A stretch of DNA of 64,000 bases from Alphaproteobacteria bacterium (GTDB lineage: Bacteria > Pseudomonadota > Alphaproteobacteria > Sphingomonadales > Kordiimonadaceae): contig JABXIS010000026.1 of the NCBI GenBank assembly GCA_013372975.1, positions 46,219 through 110,218 of the forward strand, read 5' to 3'. The notes beneath the pieces are model-generated. The model was not told the DNA's origin. It searched no databases and was given only the letters and a program-made list of their open reading frames with translations. Shown here piece after piece: positions 1 to 9,091 of the stretch. A program made the translations under genes and the position numbers. Positions within the stretch are counted from its first letter, which is position 1; each line of letters starts with the position of its first letter.

Positions 1-1737
1 ATGAATGTGTTCCATTGGCACATGACAGACGATCAGGCTTGGCGGCTGGAAATCAAGAAATACCCCAAGTTGACGGAAGTGGGCGGGTGTCGCGTGCCGG
101 CGGGTGATGGCCCGCAGGCTGATGTGGATGAAAGCACCGGTGAAGCGCGGCTTTATTGCGGATATTACACGCAGGATGATGTGCGCGAGATTGTGGCTTA
201 TGCCGCCGAACGTCACATCACTGTGTTGCCGGAAGTGGATTTGCCGGGCCACGCCACGGCAGCAATCAAGGCCTATCCGGAACTGGGTACCGCGGCCCTT
301 GATGGCGACATGGCCGATTGGGGCATCTTCCAGAACACTTTCAATCTTGAAGAGGGTACCATCAAGTTCCTTGAGGATGTGATGGATGAAACCCTGGAGC
401 TGTTTCCAACCGAGTTTGTGCATATCGGCGGTGACGAGGTGGCCACAAAACAGTGGGAAAATTCACCCCGCATCAAGGAACGCATGGCCAAGCTGGGCAT
501 TCACGACAGTCACGGCATTCAGGCTTATTTCACCCGCCATTTTGCAAACTATCTGGATGAGCGCGGACGCCGTTTGATCGGCTGGGACGAAATCCTCGAA
601 GGCGGGTCCATCGGCAATTCGGCGATTATGTCATGGCGCGGCACCAAAGGTGGGGTGGCCGCTGCCAAGGAAGGCCGCCAGGTGGTGATGGCGCCTTCCA
701 GCATCTATTATTCAGATTACCGACAGTCTGACAGCCGGTACGAACCGCCAGGGCGCGAACATATCCAGACGCTTGAGGATGTGTATGCGTTCGAACCGGT
801 GTCGGAAGAGCTGACAGCAGAAGAGCAGAAAGCCATTTTGGGCGCGCAAATGACCGTGTTTTCCGAACATATGCGTACGGAGGAACGGGTTGAACATATG
901 GCCTTCCCACGCTTGATCGCGGTGGCTGAAAGTGTTTGGGCGCGGCCGTCCAACAAGGATTTCAACTGGTTTGTTTCCCGCCTGATGCCGCATCTGTCGC
1001 GGGTAAAGGCGCTGGGCGTCAAGCCGGCCGATAGCGCGTTCGCCCCCAAGATTGTTGTCACCCGTGTGGCGGGTGAGGAACGGGTGATTGAGATATCCAA
1101 TCAGGTGGGGCAGGGCGATATTCGCTATACGCTGGATGGCAGTGTGCCTTCAGCAAGTTCTGAGCTGGCGGGCGGCCCGATTGTTGCCACAGCTGATCAA
1201 ACCGTCAAGGCGGTGACCTTCCATAAGGAGGCTCCAATTTCTGGCATGCGCACACAGGCGCTGGACCGTATCAGCCTGTCGGAACGCACGGGTGATGAGA
1301 TGGAATTGTGTTCCAAATGGCTGTCGATCAAGCTGGATGATGATTTCCCGCGCGACGGTGACCGTGCCGCATTGATGGTGGATATTGTCAAGCCTTGCTG
1401 GCTGTATGATGCGCCTGACCTTGATGGTGTAACCGGCATCGAAGTGGTGGTGGGCAACTTGCCTTATAATTTCCAGATCGGGGACCAGATCAATGATGTG
1501 CAGCTGAAGGCACCACAAACCGAAGCAGGCGAGATTGTGGTTTATAAAAACAGCTGTGATGCGGGCGAGGAAATCACCCGCCTGCCGCTCGCGCCAGCGC
1601 TTGAAAGCTATGGCCTGACCACACTGAAGGCCGCTTTGCCATCGGTTTCGGACGCCGAAAAGCTGTGTTTCCATGTGGCGGCAAGCCACTATGAGCCCCT
1701 GTGGGCGATTGACCGCGTGCGATTAATTTCAAAGTAG
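1..1737 (+). CDS. Beta-N-acetylhexosaminidase (GH20), 5' end cut by window edge
   Basis: ORF with GH20 motifs MNVFHWHMTDDQAWRLEIKKYPKL, HIGGDEV and GWDEILEGG; lacks the usual N-terminal domain because the window starts inside the gene. Confidence 0.93.
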   Translation: MNVFHWHMTDDQAWRLEIKKYPKLTEVGGCRVPAGDGPQADVDESTGEARLYCGYYTQDDVREIVAYAAERHITVLPEVDLPGHATAAIKAYPELGTAALDGDMADWGIFQNTFNLEEGTIKFLEDVMDETLELFPTEFVHIGGDEVATKQWENSPRIKERMAKLGIHDSHGIQAYFTRHFANYLDERGRRLIGWDEILEGGSIGNSAIMSWRGTKGGVAAAKEGRQVVMAPSSIYYSDYRQSDSRYEPPGREHIQTLEDVYAFEPVSEELTAEEQKAILGAQMTVFSEHMRTEERVEHMAFPRLIAVAESVWARPSNKDFNWFVSRLMPHLSRVKALGVKPADSAFAPKIVVTRVAGEERVIEISNQVGQGDIRYTLDGSVPSASSELAGGPIVATADQTVKAVTFHKEAPISGMRTQALDRISLSERTGDEMELCSKWLSIKLDDDFPRDGDRAALMVDIVKPCWLYDAPDLDGVTGIEVVVGNLPYNFQIGDQINDVQLKAPQTEAGEIVVYKNSCDAGEEITRLPLAPALESYGLTTLKAALPSVSDAEKLCFHVAASHYEPLWAIDRVRLISK

Positions 1738-1761
1738 GGTGATAAACCAATCTAATGGAAG

Positions 1762-1790
1762 GGCCGCGCATTTTGTCGCGGCCTTTTTTC
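1762..1790 (+). terminator. Rho-independent terminator after GH20 gene
   Basis: GGCCGCG-cattttgt-CGCGGCC stem followed by TTTTTT. Confidence 0.8.
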
Positions 1791-1848
1791 TTGGGGCTTT
1801 GGGCATCCGGGCGTATAGAGGGGCACGTTTTATCTGAAGGATCATACC

Positions 1849-2187
1849 ATGAGCGATTTTCCCCCCTGCCCGAAATGCACCAGCCCCTATGCCTATGAAG
1901 ACGGCGCTTTGCTGATCTGCCCTGAATGCGCACATGAATGGTCCCCCACGGCGGACGCGGCGGCAGCTGAGGCAAACGCGGTACGTGATGCGGTGGGCAA
2001 TATCTTGCAGGACGGTGACGATGTAACCGTGATCAAGGACCTGAAGGTGAAGGGTTCCTCTTCCACCGTGAAGGTTGGCACCAAGGTGAAGGGCATCCGT
2101 CTTGTGGATGGCGACCATGATATTGATTGCAAGATCCCCGGCATCGGCCAGATGGGCCTCAAATCCCAATTCGTGAAGAAGATTTAA
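1849..2187 (+). CDS. phnA: PhnA/YjdM-type zinc-ribbon protein
   Basis: N-terminal CPKC...CPEC zinc ribbon ([27 protein letters not shown]) and C-terminal PhnA domain ([57 protein letters not shown]). Confidence 0.9.
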   Translation: MSDFPPCPKCTSPYAYEDGALLICPECAHEWSPTADAAAAEANAVRDAVGNILQDGDDVTVIKDLKVKGSSSTVKVGTKVKGIRLVDGDHDIDCKIPGIGQMGLKSQFVKKI

Positions 2188-2192
2188 GTTTC

Positions 2193-2288
2193 ATGTTTAA
2201 AGACAAGGATCTTAAGAAGGCGCTGTACCTTGTTCTTGTCATTGGTGGACTATTTATTCTCAAAGTTTGCCTGAAGCATTATTGTTAA
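2193..2288 (+). CDS. Putative 31-aa single-TM small protein (not in the ORF track)
   Basis: ATG...TAA reads MFKDKDLKKALYLVLVIGGLFILKVCLKHYC; starts 5 nt after phnA stop and ends just before a terminator hairpin. Confidence 0.45.
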   Translation: MFKDKDLKKALYLVLVIGGLFILKVCLKHYC

Positions 2289-2290
2289 TT

Positions 2291-2322
2291 AAAAGGCCGC
2301 GACATTTGCCGCGGCCTTTGTG
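2291..2322. terminator. Probable bidirectional terminator between phnA/smORF and the nagP-type gene
   Basis: AAAAGGCCGCG-acatttgc-CGCGGCCTTTG; A-tract on one side, T-tract on the other. Confidence 0.7.
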
Positions 2323-2361
2323 TTTGGGAAATGAAGATAAATCTTTCCCGCTGTCGAACTG

Positions 2362-3669
2362 TTACCAGCTGCGCATCTTGTGGCCTTTGAGGGCGTAATA
2401 CAGGATGAACAGATAACACGGCAGGCCGATCCAATAGGCAGGCTGCATCGCGCCCAGGCTGTGGGCGATTTTGCCAAGCGCCAGCGGCAGGATGGCACCG
2501 CCCGCAATGCCCATAATCAGTAGCGCAGACCCCTGTGCCGTGAATTTGCCAAGGCCTTCAAGCGCCATGGGCCACAGGGCTGGCCACACCAGCGCGTGCG
2601 CAAGGCCCATCAGCGCCACGAAGAGCACAGCATTGGGCACAGTGGGCACGCCTGTCCAGCCAATGAGGGCATCTGCGAGGCCCGTGGATTCCGTTGAGCT
2701 GAACACAATGCCCAGGATGCACAGTATGCCTGCGATGGCAGAACCCAGAAGCGCCTGTTGCTGGCTGATAAAGCGCGGAATGCAGGTTACGCCGATCAGG
2801 TAACCAATCACCATGCACACCATGGTATAGCTTGTCAGGCTGGCGAAGTTGGCCACGCCCAGGCCTTCACCGAAGAGGCCGATGGTATCGCCTGCGATCA
2901 CTTCCACGCCCACATAACCAAACAGGGCAATGGCGCCGAGGATAATCTGCGGGAACTGCAGGATGCTGGTTTTCTCGTCGCCGCCCTCGGTCACTTCTTC
3001 CTCGGGCTCGATATGCGGCAGGTTTGAAAATTTCACGAGGCCGATCAGCGCCGTCAGGCCTACGGCCATGTAAATGTATGGCATGATGAGCTTGTCAGAC
3101 AGCGCTTGTTTCTGCGCCTCGGTAACGATCTCGGATGCGTCGCCGATATCAGACAGCACAAGGGCCGTGAACACGATGGGGGCCACCACGCCCGCACCTT
3201 TGTTGATCAGGCCCATGATAGAAATGCGCATGGCGGCGCTTTCCTTCGGGCCCACCATCACAACATAGGGGTTGGATGCGGTTTGCAGGATCGTAAGGCC
3301 GGTGCCCAATACAAACAGCCCGATCAGGAAAAAGAGATAATAGCTGGTTTTGGCCGCTGGAATGAACAACAGCACACCCAAAACCATGATTGCCAATCCC
3401 AGCGCCATGCCGTTCCTGTAGCCTGTTTTCTCGAGCACCTTGGCCATCGGCAGCGCCATCACCGTATAGGCGATATAGAAGGCGAAGGTGACAAACAGCG
3501 CCTGAAATTCGTTCAGATCACAGATGATCTTCAGGAACGGAATCAGCGAGCCATTCAGCCACGTCACAAACCCGAAGATGAAAAACAGCAGGCCGATGAT
3601 GGCCATCGGTATCACGCTGCTGTGGCGTTCGCCCGCAGGCATTGTTGTATCCACCATTTTGTCCTCCAA
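2362..3669 (-). CDS. nagP: Sugar MFS transporter, FucP/NagP-like (predicted GlcNAc permease)
   Basis: FucP-type motifs (GLLFFIFGFVTWLNGSLIPFLK, LQTASNPYVVMVGP, GGAILPLALG) and location directly downstream of nagA. Confidence 0.85.
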   Translation of the reverse strand: MEDKMVDTTMPAGERHSSVIPMAIIGLLFFIFGFVTWLNGSLIPFLKIICDLNEFQALFVTFAFYIAYTVMALPMAKVLEKTGYRNGMALGLAIMVLGVLLFIPAAKTSYYLFFLIGLFVLGTGLTILQTASNPYVVMVGPKESAAMRISIMGLINKGAGVVAPIVFTALVLSDIGDASEIVTEAQKQALSDKLIMPYIYMAVGLTALIGLVKFSNLPHIEPEEEVTEGGDEKTSILQFPQIILGAIALFGYVGVEVIAGDTIGLFGEGLGVANFASLTSYTMVCMVIGYLIGVTCIPRFISQQQALLGSAIAGILCILGIVFSSTESTGLADALIGWTGVPTVPNAVLFVALMGLAHALVWPALWPMALEGLGKFTAQGSALLIMGIAGGAILPLALGKIAHSLGAMQPAYWIGLPCYLFILYYALKGHKMRSW

Positions 3670-4830
3670 TTATCCCTCAAATGCGATGCCGTCGTGGGCA
3701 ACGCCGTTTGTCCAGACCTTCCGGGCCCGGTTTTTTGCATCCAGCAAAACATAGTCGGCCTTCAGGCCCGGCCGGATGTCCCCAATTTCATTCTCAAGCC
3801 CCAGGAAGCGGGCGGGGCTCATGCTTGCCATGCGCACGGCTGTGTCCAGCGGCACCCCCATCATGCTGACGGCGTTCCTGACGGCTGCGGCCATATCCAG
3901 GTCTGACCCCGCGAGCGTGCCGTCGGGGCCTGTGGCCATGCCGTCCACCACCATGATGGCCTTGCCCTGCAGGATGAAATTCTTGTCCTTCGCACCCACA
4001 CAGGGCATGGCGTCTGTCACAAGCATCATATGGTCTGCGCCCTTGGCATAGAGGGCTGCGCGCAGGCTTGCCGGGTGCACATGGAAGCCATCAGCGATGA
4101 TGCCCGCGAATGTGGTTCGGGTGTCGAGCGCCGCACCCACCACGCCCGGCGCCCGGCTGGTAAGCGGAGACATGGCATTGTGCAAATGGGTGAAGCCGGT
4201 GGCGCCAGCGCGGATGCAGTCCATCGCCGCTTCATAGGTGGCATTGGTGTGCCCAAGGCAGACACGCATCCCGCTGCCCGCCATTCTGGCAACCATTTCT
4301 GGCGTGGCTTGCTCGGGCGCAACGGTTACCACCACAGCGCCATTCTTAAATCTTTCCAGCACCTCGATGAAGGCATCATCCACGGCGCGAAACTTGGTTT
4401 CGTCGTGAATGCCTTTTTTCTCACGGCTCAGGCATGGCCCCTCAATATGGATGCCCGCAATTCCGGGCACGCCTTCCTTGAGGGCCTGATCTACCACAGC
4501 GATTGCTTTTCCCACGATAGCCAGATCATCACTGATCAGCGTGGGCAGCATGCTGGTGGTGCCGTAAGGGCGATGGGCTTCCGCGATGGTGCGTACGCCG
4601 TCAACCGTCAGGTCATCATTCAGGAGCGCGCCGCCGCCACCGTTTACCTGCACATCCACAAAGCCGGGCACCAGCTTGTGCCCCTTGATGTCGGTGGTGT
4701 GGTCGGCCTCAAAGCTTTCTCCGGCTTTCAGGATGGCAACCGTTTTGCCATCCTCGAACAAAAGCGTTGCGCCCTTGTGCCAGAAGCCCGAAACAAGAAT
4801 ATCGCCGCCTGTGAGCGCTGTGCGCATCAA
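3670..4830 (-). CDS. nagA: N-acetylglucosamine-6-phosphate deacetylase
   Basis: Amidohydrolase motifs PGFVDVQVNGGGG, HIEGPCLS, LGHTNA, THLHNAMSPL, VTDAM; operon context. Confidence 0.95.
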   Translation of the reverse strand: MMRTALTGGDILVSGFWHKGATLLFEDGKTVAILKAGESFEADHTTDIKGHKLVPGFVDVQVNGGGGALLNDDLTVDGVRTIAEAHRPYGTTSMLPTLISDDLAIVGKAIAVVDQALKEGVPGIAGIHIEGPCLSREKKGIHDETKFRAVDDAFIEVLERFKNGAVVVTVAPEQATPEMVARMAGSGMRVCLGHTNATYEAAMDCIRAGATGFTHLHNAMSPLTSRAPGVVGAALDTRTTFAGIIADGFHVHPASLRAALYAKGADHMMLVTDAMPCVGAKDKNFILQGKAIMVVDGMATGPDGTLAGSDLDMAAAVRNAVSMMGVPLDTAVRMASMSPARFLGLENEIGDIRPGLKADYVLLDAKNRARKVWTNGVAHDGIAFEG

Positions 4831-5894
4831 ACTGTCTCCGTCACTTTATTCAGATGTGGGGGCTCGTCCGGGTGAAAACCGCGTGCCACCGACAGCGCGT
4901 TTGCCATGCGGTAGAAGCTCTGGATCATCAGGATGGGTTCCACAAACGGGTTGGCGTCTTTCACCACCGGTAGCTCGATGCCGCCTTTGAGGCCATCACC
5001 TGCTGTGATCACGCGGGCAAATCTGTCAGAGAAATCAGTTACCAGTTCCTGAACGCCGCCTCTGGTTTCGTCTTTTTGGCTGAATACCAGAACAGGGAAA
5101 CCGGCATTCACAATGGCCATGGGGCCGTGTTTCACTTCTGCCGAGCTGTAGGCTTCTGCATGCAGGCCGCAGGTTTCCTTGAATTTGAGCGCGGCTTCCT
5201 GCGCCACGCCAAAGCCGACACCGCGGCCGCATACGAAGAAGTTATTGGCTTCCAGGAGGGCGCGGGTCGCAGCGCCCCAGTCGCATGCCCATGCAGCAGA
5301 CAGGTTAAGCGGCAGGGTTTCAAGGGCAGTCAGCAATTCTGCATCTTCTGTCCAGTGCGCCACCAGTTGCAGGATGGCCGCCAGACTGGCGATGTAGGTT
5401 TTGGTGGCTGCCACGCTTTTTTCGGGCCCGGCATGCAATGGCACAACCACATCCGCAATGGCCGCCAGCGGTGACGCTTCAACATTCACAAGTGCTACTA
5501 CAAGGGCGCCTGCGTCTTTCGCGGCGGTGGCTGTGCGTACCAGATCTGGGCTGGCACCAGACTGACTGATACCGATAAACAGCGTGCCCTCAAGCATCTG
5601 TGTGGCGTTATAGACCGAGCAAATAGACGGTGCCGCAGAGGAAACCAGAAGGCCCGCCTTTGTCTCGATCACATATTTGGCGTAGGTGGCCGCATGGTCC
5701 GAGCTGCCGCGCGCGCATGTAACAACCGCACGGGGTTTCACAGCGCGCAGTTTTTCGCCAAGGGCGCGCAGGATGGGCGCGTTGGCTTCAATCTGTTTGG
5801 CAACAACATTGGCGGCGCTTTCCGCCTCGGCGTGCATCAGGGTTTCTTCGGCCGTCAGGGCGATTGGGGCTGTCATGTCATACTCCTCACTCAT
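4827..5894 (-). CDS. nagB2: SIS-domain glucosamine-6-phosphate deaminase (NagB-II type)
   Basis: Two SIS domains (ARGSSDHAATYAKYVIE, SQSGASPDLV, KTYIASLA, GRGVGFGVAQEAALKFKETCGLHAEAYSSAEVKHGP). Start placed at MSEEYDMTAPIAL because the longer ORF overlaps the upstream gene; stop overlaps nagA start. Confidence 0.9.
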   Translation of the reverse strand: MSEEYDMTAPIALTAEETLMHAEAESAANVVAKQIEANAPILRALGEKLRAVKPRAVVTCARGSSDHAATYAKYVIETKAGLLVSSAAPSICSVYNATQMLEGTLFIGISQSGASPDLVRTATAAKDAGALVVALVNVEASPLAAIADVVVPLHAGPEKSVAATKTYIASLAAILQLVAHWTEDAELLTALETLPLNLSAAWACDWGAATRALLEANNFFVCGRGVGFGVAQEAALKFKETCGLHAEAYSSAEVKHGPMAIVNAGFPVLVFSQKDETRGGVQELVTDFSDRFARVITAGDGLKGGIELPVVKDANPFVEPILMIQSFYRMANALSVARGFHPDEPPHLNKVTETV

Positions 5895-5904
5895 TTGGTC
5901 TGCC

Positions 5905-6639
5905 TCAGGCATGGAGTTCGGCGACAAAGTCATAGGCGTCGCCACGATAATAGGATTGGGTCAATTCAACGGTGGTGCCGTTAGCAAGGAAGCCCCGGCG
6001 TTCGATATAGAGCCCGGCGTCGCCAACATCGACACCCAGTCGGGCCGCCTGCTCGGTGTTGAACTTCACAGCGCGCAGGCGTTGCAGTGCGCGCACGGGG
6101 CGGTTGCCGGTAATTTCAAGCGCGGCATAAAGCGACCCTTCCACCGGCCCGGCGCCCGCAAGCGCAAACGAGGGGATGATGGATGTCTCCAGCGCCATTG
6201 GCGTGTCGTCGGCATAGCGGATACGGGTAAATCTGTTCACTTTGGTCCCGGGGCCGAGGCCCAGGCTCAGGCTTTCCTCAGGGGTGATTATCCCGGCGGA
6301 CCTGTCGATCCACTCGCTGCGGGCCTTCCAGCCGCGCCCCGCCATATCTTCAGTAAAGCTTGAAAGGCGTGAAAAGGGTTTCTCCACGCGGCCTGCAATG
6401 AAGGTGCCGGCGCCCTGCCTGCGGTCCAGCAGCCCGTTTTCCACGAGGCCGTCCAGCGCTTTCCTGACAGTGATTCGGGAAATAGCCATATCGGCGGCGA
6501 TTTCACGCTCTGCCGGAAGGGCGTCACCCTTCGGCAAGGCGCCATGTTCGATGGCGCGCTCAATGGCTTTGGATAGCTGCTGATACTTTGGCAGGCTGCC
6601 CTTTTCGTCGAGTTTTCCGATCACATCAGAAAGCCGCAT
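5905..6639 (-). CDS. GntR/HutC-family transcriptional regulator (NagR/NagQ-like)
   Basis: wHTH (LPKGDALPAEREIAADMAISRITVRKALDGLVENGLLDRRQGAGTFI) plus UTRA domain; first gene of the nag operon. Confidence 0.9.
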   Translation of the reverse strand: MRLSDVIGKLDEKGSLPKYQQLSKAIERAIEHGALPKGDALPAEREIAADMAISRITVRKALDGLVENGLLDRRQGAGTFIAGRVEKPFSRLSSFTEDMAGRGWKARSEWIDRSAGIITPEESLSLGLGPGTKVNRFTRIRYADDTPMALETSIIPSFALAGAGPVEGSLYAALEITGNRPVRALQRLRAVKFNTEQAARLGVDVGDAGLYIERRGFLANGTTVELTQSYYRGDAYDFVAELHA

Positions 6640-6687
6640 GGCCTATGTCCTTTCCCGGTTGGATAAGACCACTGTAGCATCAAAATA

Positions 6688-6722
6688 ATACCAATTAAAT
6701 ACCAAAATAGACCATAATGGTA
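6688..6722. promoter_or_regulatory. Candidate GntR (NagR/DasR-like) operator cluster
   Basis: ataccaattaaataccaaaatagaccataatggta: TACCA at 6689, TACCA at 6700, GACCA at 6710 (about one helical turn apart) and perfect palindrome ACCATAATGGT at 6711-6721. Confidence 0.55.
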
Positions 6723-6790
6723 TGCATATATGATAAACTACTGAAAAATATTGAATAAAATTGACAAATCCAATCTGGGTTAAATGAAAT

Positions 6791-6806
6791 TTGACACCGC
6801 TGTCAA
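6791..6806. promoter_or_regulatory. Candidate LacI-family operator upstream of zwf
   Basis: TTGACACCGCTGTCAA: 6-bp inverted half-sites with central CpG, 44 bp upstream of the zwf ATG. Confidence 0.5.
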
Positions 6807-6849
6807 TTAGGCGTAGGGTCCGGGTCGAGTTATTTTTGGGAAGAAATCC

Positions 6850-8331
6850 ATGGCAGAAGTTTTCGATTTGGTCATTTTTGGTGGCGGCGGCGACCTTTCG
6901 CGTCGCAAGTTGCTGCCTGCCTTGTATTCTGGTTTTGTGGCGGGCCGTGTTGCCAAAGGCAGCCGTATTTTCCTGACCTCGCGGAAGGGGCTGGAGGGCT
7001 CATCCGAGGGGTGGTTGAAGGAGGTCTTCACTGAGACACCGCCTGCCTGCCCTGTTGAGAAGCAGGACCTTAAAGACTTCTCCGAAATGGTTTCGGTGAT
7101 CGAGCTCGGCCTTGTGGAAGGTGGCGCTGATTGGGAGGCATTCCGCGACGCCCTCAAGACGGATGATCAAGATCGCCCGCTGGTTCATTTCCTTGCGATC
7201 CCGCCAAGCCTGTTCACGAGCACGTGTGAACTGTTGGGCGAATATGGCCTCAATAGTGGCCGCGCCCGCGTGGTGCTTGAAAAGCCACTGGGCAATGATC
7301 TGGAAAGCGCGCAGGCCATCAACGCTGATGTCGGGCGCTATTTCGAAGAAAAACAGACTTTCCGTATTGATCATTATCTGGGCAAGGAAGCGGTGCAGAA
7401 CCTGCTGGCCCTTCGTTTCTCCAATATCTTGTTCGAAGAACTCTGGAGTGGCCGCACCATCGATCACATCCAGATTACGATTGCTGAAAACCAGGGCGTT
7501 CAGGGCCGAAAAGGCTTCTATGAAGGCACGGGTGCCATGCGCGATATGGTACAAAACCACCTGTTGCAGCTTTTGTGTCTTGTGGCGATGGAGCCGCCAG
7601 CCCGCCTTGAAGCAGACAGTATCCGCGAAGAGAAGCTGAAGGTTCTCAAATCCCTCAAGCCGCTTGAAGGTGCGGATATCGACCGCAATGTGGTGCGGGC
7701 CCAGTATCAGGCTGGCGCCATGTTCGGCGAAGCCGTGCCATCCTATGTGGATGATGTGGAGCTGGATACACCTTCCAATACCGAAACATTTGTTGCGCTG
7801 AAGGCCCACATCGAGAACTGGCGCTGGGCCGGGGTGCCCTTCTATCTGCGCACGGGCAAACGCCTGCCGGACCGGTTCGCCGAGATTGTGATCCAGTTCA
7901 AGAATGTACCGCATTCACCGCACCCTGACTGGGGCCGCGGCCTGAACCCGAACCGTTTCATTATCCGCCTGCAGCCGGAAGACCATCTGGCCCTTCGGAT
8001 GATGGTGAAAAACCATGCGTCCAAGTCGGAAACACTGAAGGAAGTGGAGATGAATCTTGATGTGGCGGGTGATGATTCCACACGTCTTGGCCCCTACCTA
8101 CGCCTTATCCTTGATGCTGTGCGCGGTGATCAAAGCCTGTTCGTGCACCGCAAGGAAGTGGAATACGCATGGCGCTGGGTGGACCGTATCATTGACCACT
8201 GGAACGCATCAGGTGAACCGCCGGAAAGCTATCAGGCTGGCACGTGGGGCCCCTATGAGGCCCATGACCTGATGACTCGGGATCGCCGTGAATGGTTCCA
8301 TGAAACCAGTGGCAAGCGGGCAGGGCGCTAG
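6850..8331 (+). CDS. zwf: Glucose-6-phosphate 1-dehydrogenase
   Basis: G6PD motifs FGGGGDLSRRKLLPALY, RIDHYLGKEAVQNLLALRFSN, GRTIDHIQITIAE, RTGKRLP. Confidence 0.97.
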   Translation: MAEVFDLVIFGGGGDLSRRKLLPALYSGFVAGRVAKGSRIFLTSRKGLEGSSEGWLKEVFTETPPACPVEKQDLKDFSEMVSVIELGLVEGGADWEAFRDALKTDDQDRPLVHFLAIPPSLFTSTCELLGEYGLNSGRARVVLEKPLGNDLESAQAINADVGRYFEEKQTFRIDHYLGKEAVQNLLALRFSNILFEELWSGRTIDHIQITIAENQGVQGRKGFYEGTGAMRDMVQNHLLQLLCLVAMEPPARLEADSIREEKLKVLKSLKPLEGADIDRNVVRAQYQAGAMFGEAVPSYVDDVELDTPSNTETFVALKAHIENWRWAGVPFYLRTGKRLPDRFAEIVIQFKNVPHSPHPDWGRGLNPNRFIIRLQPEDHLALRMMVKNHASKSETLKEVEMNLDVAGDDSTRLGPYLRLILDAVRGDQSLFVHRKEVEYAWRWVDRIIDHWNASGEPPESYQAGTWGPYEAHDLMTRDRREWFHETSGKRAGR

Positions 8332-8333
8332 GT

Positions 8334-9053
8334 GTGGAGGCGGCAGTGAAACACAAGGTTAGCTGGAAGCTGTTTGATGATCGCGCCCAAATGGTGGACG
8401 AACTGATGGAAGCCACATCAGAGGCCCTGATGCGCGGTATCAAGAAGCGCGGTGTGGCAAGCTGGGCAGTGTCGGGCGGATCCACGCCCAAACCGCTTTT
8501 CGAAGCCATGTCCGAAGCGGCGCTGGATTGGGAAAATATCCAGGTGGCACTGGTGGACGAACGCTGGGTCGATATCGGTCACCCGCGGTCGAACGAGGCT
8601 TTCATGCTTACGTCTCTTGGCAAAAACAATGCCGCCGAAGCCATGTTTATTGGCATGAAAACCGAGCATGCTTCGCCTTTCGATGCGGTGGCAGACGTAA
8701 ACGCGCGGTACGCACAAGTGAAACAGCCGTTTGACAGCATCCTCTTGGGGCTGGGGTCCGACGGGCACACTGCCTCCTTCTTCCCGGATGCAGAAGGGCT
8801 GGAGGAAGCGCTGGATGTATCCGGCGATCAAACTTGTGTGGCGTTGACTGCCCACAAAAGTGAGGTCACCGGCGATGAAGTGGACCGCATGAGCCTGTCC
8901 GCTGCGGCAATTGCCAAGGCCCCCCATGTAGTTTTGATGATTACGGGCGAGGGCAAGAAGGCAGTGCTTGAGCGTGCGCTTGAAGTGGATCATCACCTGC
9001 CGATTGCGCGCCTCGCCGAAGATGTTGAAATAACAGTTTATTGGGCGCCCTGA
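8334..9053 (+). CDS. pgl: 6-phosphogluconolactonase
   Basis: VSGGSTPKPLFEAMS, VDERWVDIGHPRSNEAF, ILLGLGSDGHTASFFPD; GTG start 3 nt after zwf stop. Confidence 0.95.
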   Translation: MEAAVKHKVSWKLFDDRAQMVDELMEATSEALMRGIKKRGVASWAVSGGSTPKPLFEAMSEAALDWENIQVALVDERWVDIGHPRSNEAFMLTSLGKNNAAEAMFIGMKTEHASPFDAVADVNARYAQVKQPFDSILLGLGSDGHTASFFPDAEGLEEALDVSGDQTCVALTAHKSEVTGDEVDRMSLSAAAIAKAPHVVLMITGEGKKAVLERALEVDHHLPIARLAEDVEITVYWAP

Positions 9054-9091
9054 TGTTGCGGGCGTCGGGCCTGTAGGGCCGGGAGCATAAA

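Noticed and set aside
3106-3906. 266-aa plus-strand ORF antisense to nagP/nagA
   Set aside because: His/Gln-rich shadow ORF typical of opposite-strand reading.
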